64,000 nucleotides of DNA. Origin: Megalobrama amblycephala (taxonomy: Eukaryota > Chordata > Actinopteri > Cypriniformes > Xenocyprididae). This document shows, piece by piece, positions 63,075-64,000 of the stretch; position 1 is the stretch's first letter; every line of letters starts with the position of its first letter. Where the stretch lies: contig NC_063054.1 of assembly GCF_018812025.1 (NCBI RefSeq), forward strand, positions 8,388,582 to 8,452,581, written 5' to 3'. The notes beneath the pieces are model-generated. The model searched no databases. It was not told the DNA's origin and saw only the letters and a program-made list of their open reading frames with translations. Both the position numbers and the translations under genes were made by a program.

Positions 63075-63958
63075 TTAAAGGTGCCCTAGAACCAGTTTTT
63101 ACAAGATGTAATATAAGTCTAAAGTGTCCCCTGAATGTGTCTGTGAAGTTTCAGCTCAAAATACCCCATAGATTTTTTTTAATTAATTTTTTTAACTGCC
63201 TATTTTGGGGCATCATTAACTATGTACCGATTCAGGCTGCTGCCCCTTTAAATCTACTCTCGACTATAATACAGTGCATTTACAAAGTTCACACAGCTAA
63301 TATAACCCTCAAATGGATCTTTACAAGATGTTTGTCATGCATACTGCATGCATGCGTCGGATCATGTGATTAGTATTTATTTGGATGTTTACATTTGATT
63401 CTGAATGAGTTTGATAGTGCTCCGTGGCTAAAGCTAACATTAAACACTGTTGGAGAGATTTATAAAGAATGAAGTTGTGTTTATGAATTATACAGACTGC
63501 AAGTGTTTAAAAATGAAAATAGCAACGGCTCTTGTCTACGTGAATTCAGTAAGAAACGATGGTAACTTTAACCTCATTTAACAGTACATTAGCAACATGC
63601 TAACAAAACATTTAGAAAGACAATTCACAAATATCACTAAAAATATCATGTAATCATGGATCATGTCAGTTATTATCGCTCCATCTGCCATTTTTCGCTG
63701 TTGTTCTTGCTTGCTTACCTAGTCTGATGATTCAGTCTAATGCCTGGAACATGAGCTGGCATATGCAAATATTAGGGGCGTACATATTAATGATCCCGAC
63801 TGTTACGTAACAGTCGGTGTTATGTTGAGATTCGCCTGTTCTTCGGAGGTCTTTTAAACAAATGATTTATATAAGAAGGAGGAAACAATGATGTTTGAGA
63901 CTCACTGTATTCAACTATGCTAAGGTAAATTCAATTTTTGATTCTAGGGCACCTTTAA
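63075..63958. mobile_element. TTAA element with AGGTGCCCTAGAA ends, copy 3
   Basis: TTAA at both ends, termini AGGTGCCCTAGAAC and complement of AGGTGCCCTAGAAT. Same family and orientation as 1470-2448 and 3086-4051; the octamer (63763-63770), palindrome (63798-63815) and TTTATATAAG (63866-63875) are all kept. Confidence 0.85.
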
Positions 63959-64000
63959 TATTTTTGAGGAATCCATGATACTTTTTTCAGGATTCTATTA

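Overview
This window is intronic and exonic DNA from a ray-finned fish, most likely a cyprinid (carp or minnow family). The evidence is AT-rich introns with GT/AG splice sites, vertebrate-type proteins, and dense TTAA-flanked palindromic MITEs, Tc1-like, hAT-like and Harbinger-like elements of kinds typical of cypriniform genomes. I cannot name the species from sequence alone.

Two protein-coding genes are present. The host gene, ralgps2 (a Ral guanine-nucleotide exchange factor with PH domain), runs on the + strand across almost the whole window. Eleven internal coding exons (79-168, 255-347, 9167-9293, 43828-43965, 47023-47113, 47200-47270, 47750-47885, 51608-51759, 51848-51902, 54150-54227, 61197-61302) join without a frame break into 379 codons. 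They cover the later part of the RasGEF domain, the PxxP linker and the start of the PH domain. The first and last exons lie outside. The second gene, angptl1 (secreted angiopoietin-like glycoprotein), lies on the - strand inside the 34.5-kb third intron. Its four coding exons (28192-27403, 22548-22355, 21264-20994, 20539-20352) give a complete 480-residue protein with signal peptide, coiled coil and fibrinogen-like domain. The same nesting is known for human ANGPTL1 in RALGPS2, and the paralogous pair is ANGPTL2 in RALGPS1.

Almost everything else is transposable-element debris. 0.4-9.2 kb: a GGTAACA-type element carrying two TTAA elements, another TTAA element, a Tc1 pseudo-element, a third TTAA element and a Harbinger-like element with a MADF-like coding remnant. 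9.6-19.3 kb: MITEs, a tRNA-derived SINE, and a 2.3-kb hAT-like element with two others nested in it. 20-36 kb: angptl1 and its upstream intron, strikingly poor in recognisable elements. 36-43 kb: TTAA MITEs and a Tc1 pseudo-element interrupted by an LTR-like insert. 44-47 kb: a four-level nest of TIR elements. 48.2-50.9 kb: a Tc1 element split by a hAT element that itself carries a third repeat. 55.5-60.1 kb: a TIR element with a tRNA-like core, then a Tc1 element whose terminal repeat is split by a 2.2-kb modular element holding two more tRNA-like segments.

No bacterial, phage, CRISPR or operon-like feature is present. All transposase reading frames seen are broken. The most interesting leads are the promoter-like octamer/palindrome/TATA module conserved in three TTAA elements, the tRNA-like modules inside two repeat families, the MADF remnant, and a possible distal 5' leader of angptl1 near 38 kb.
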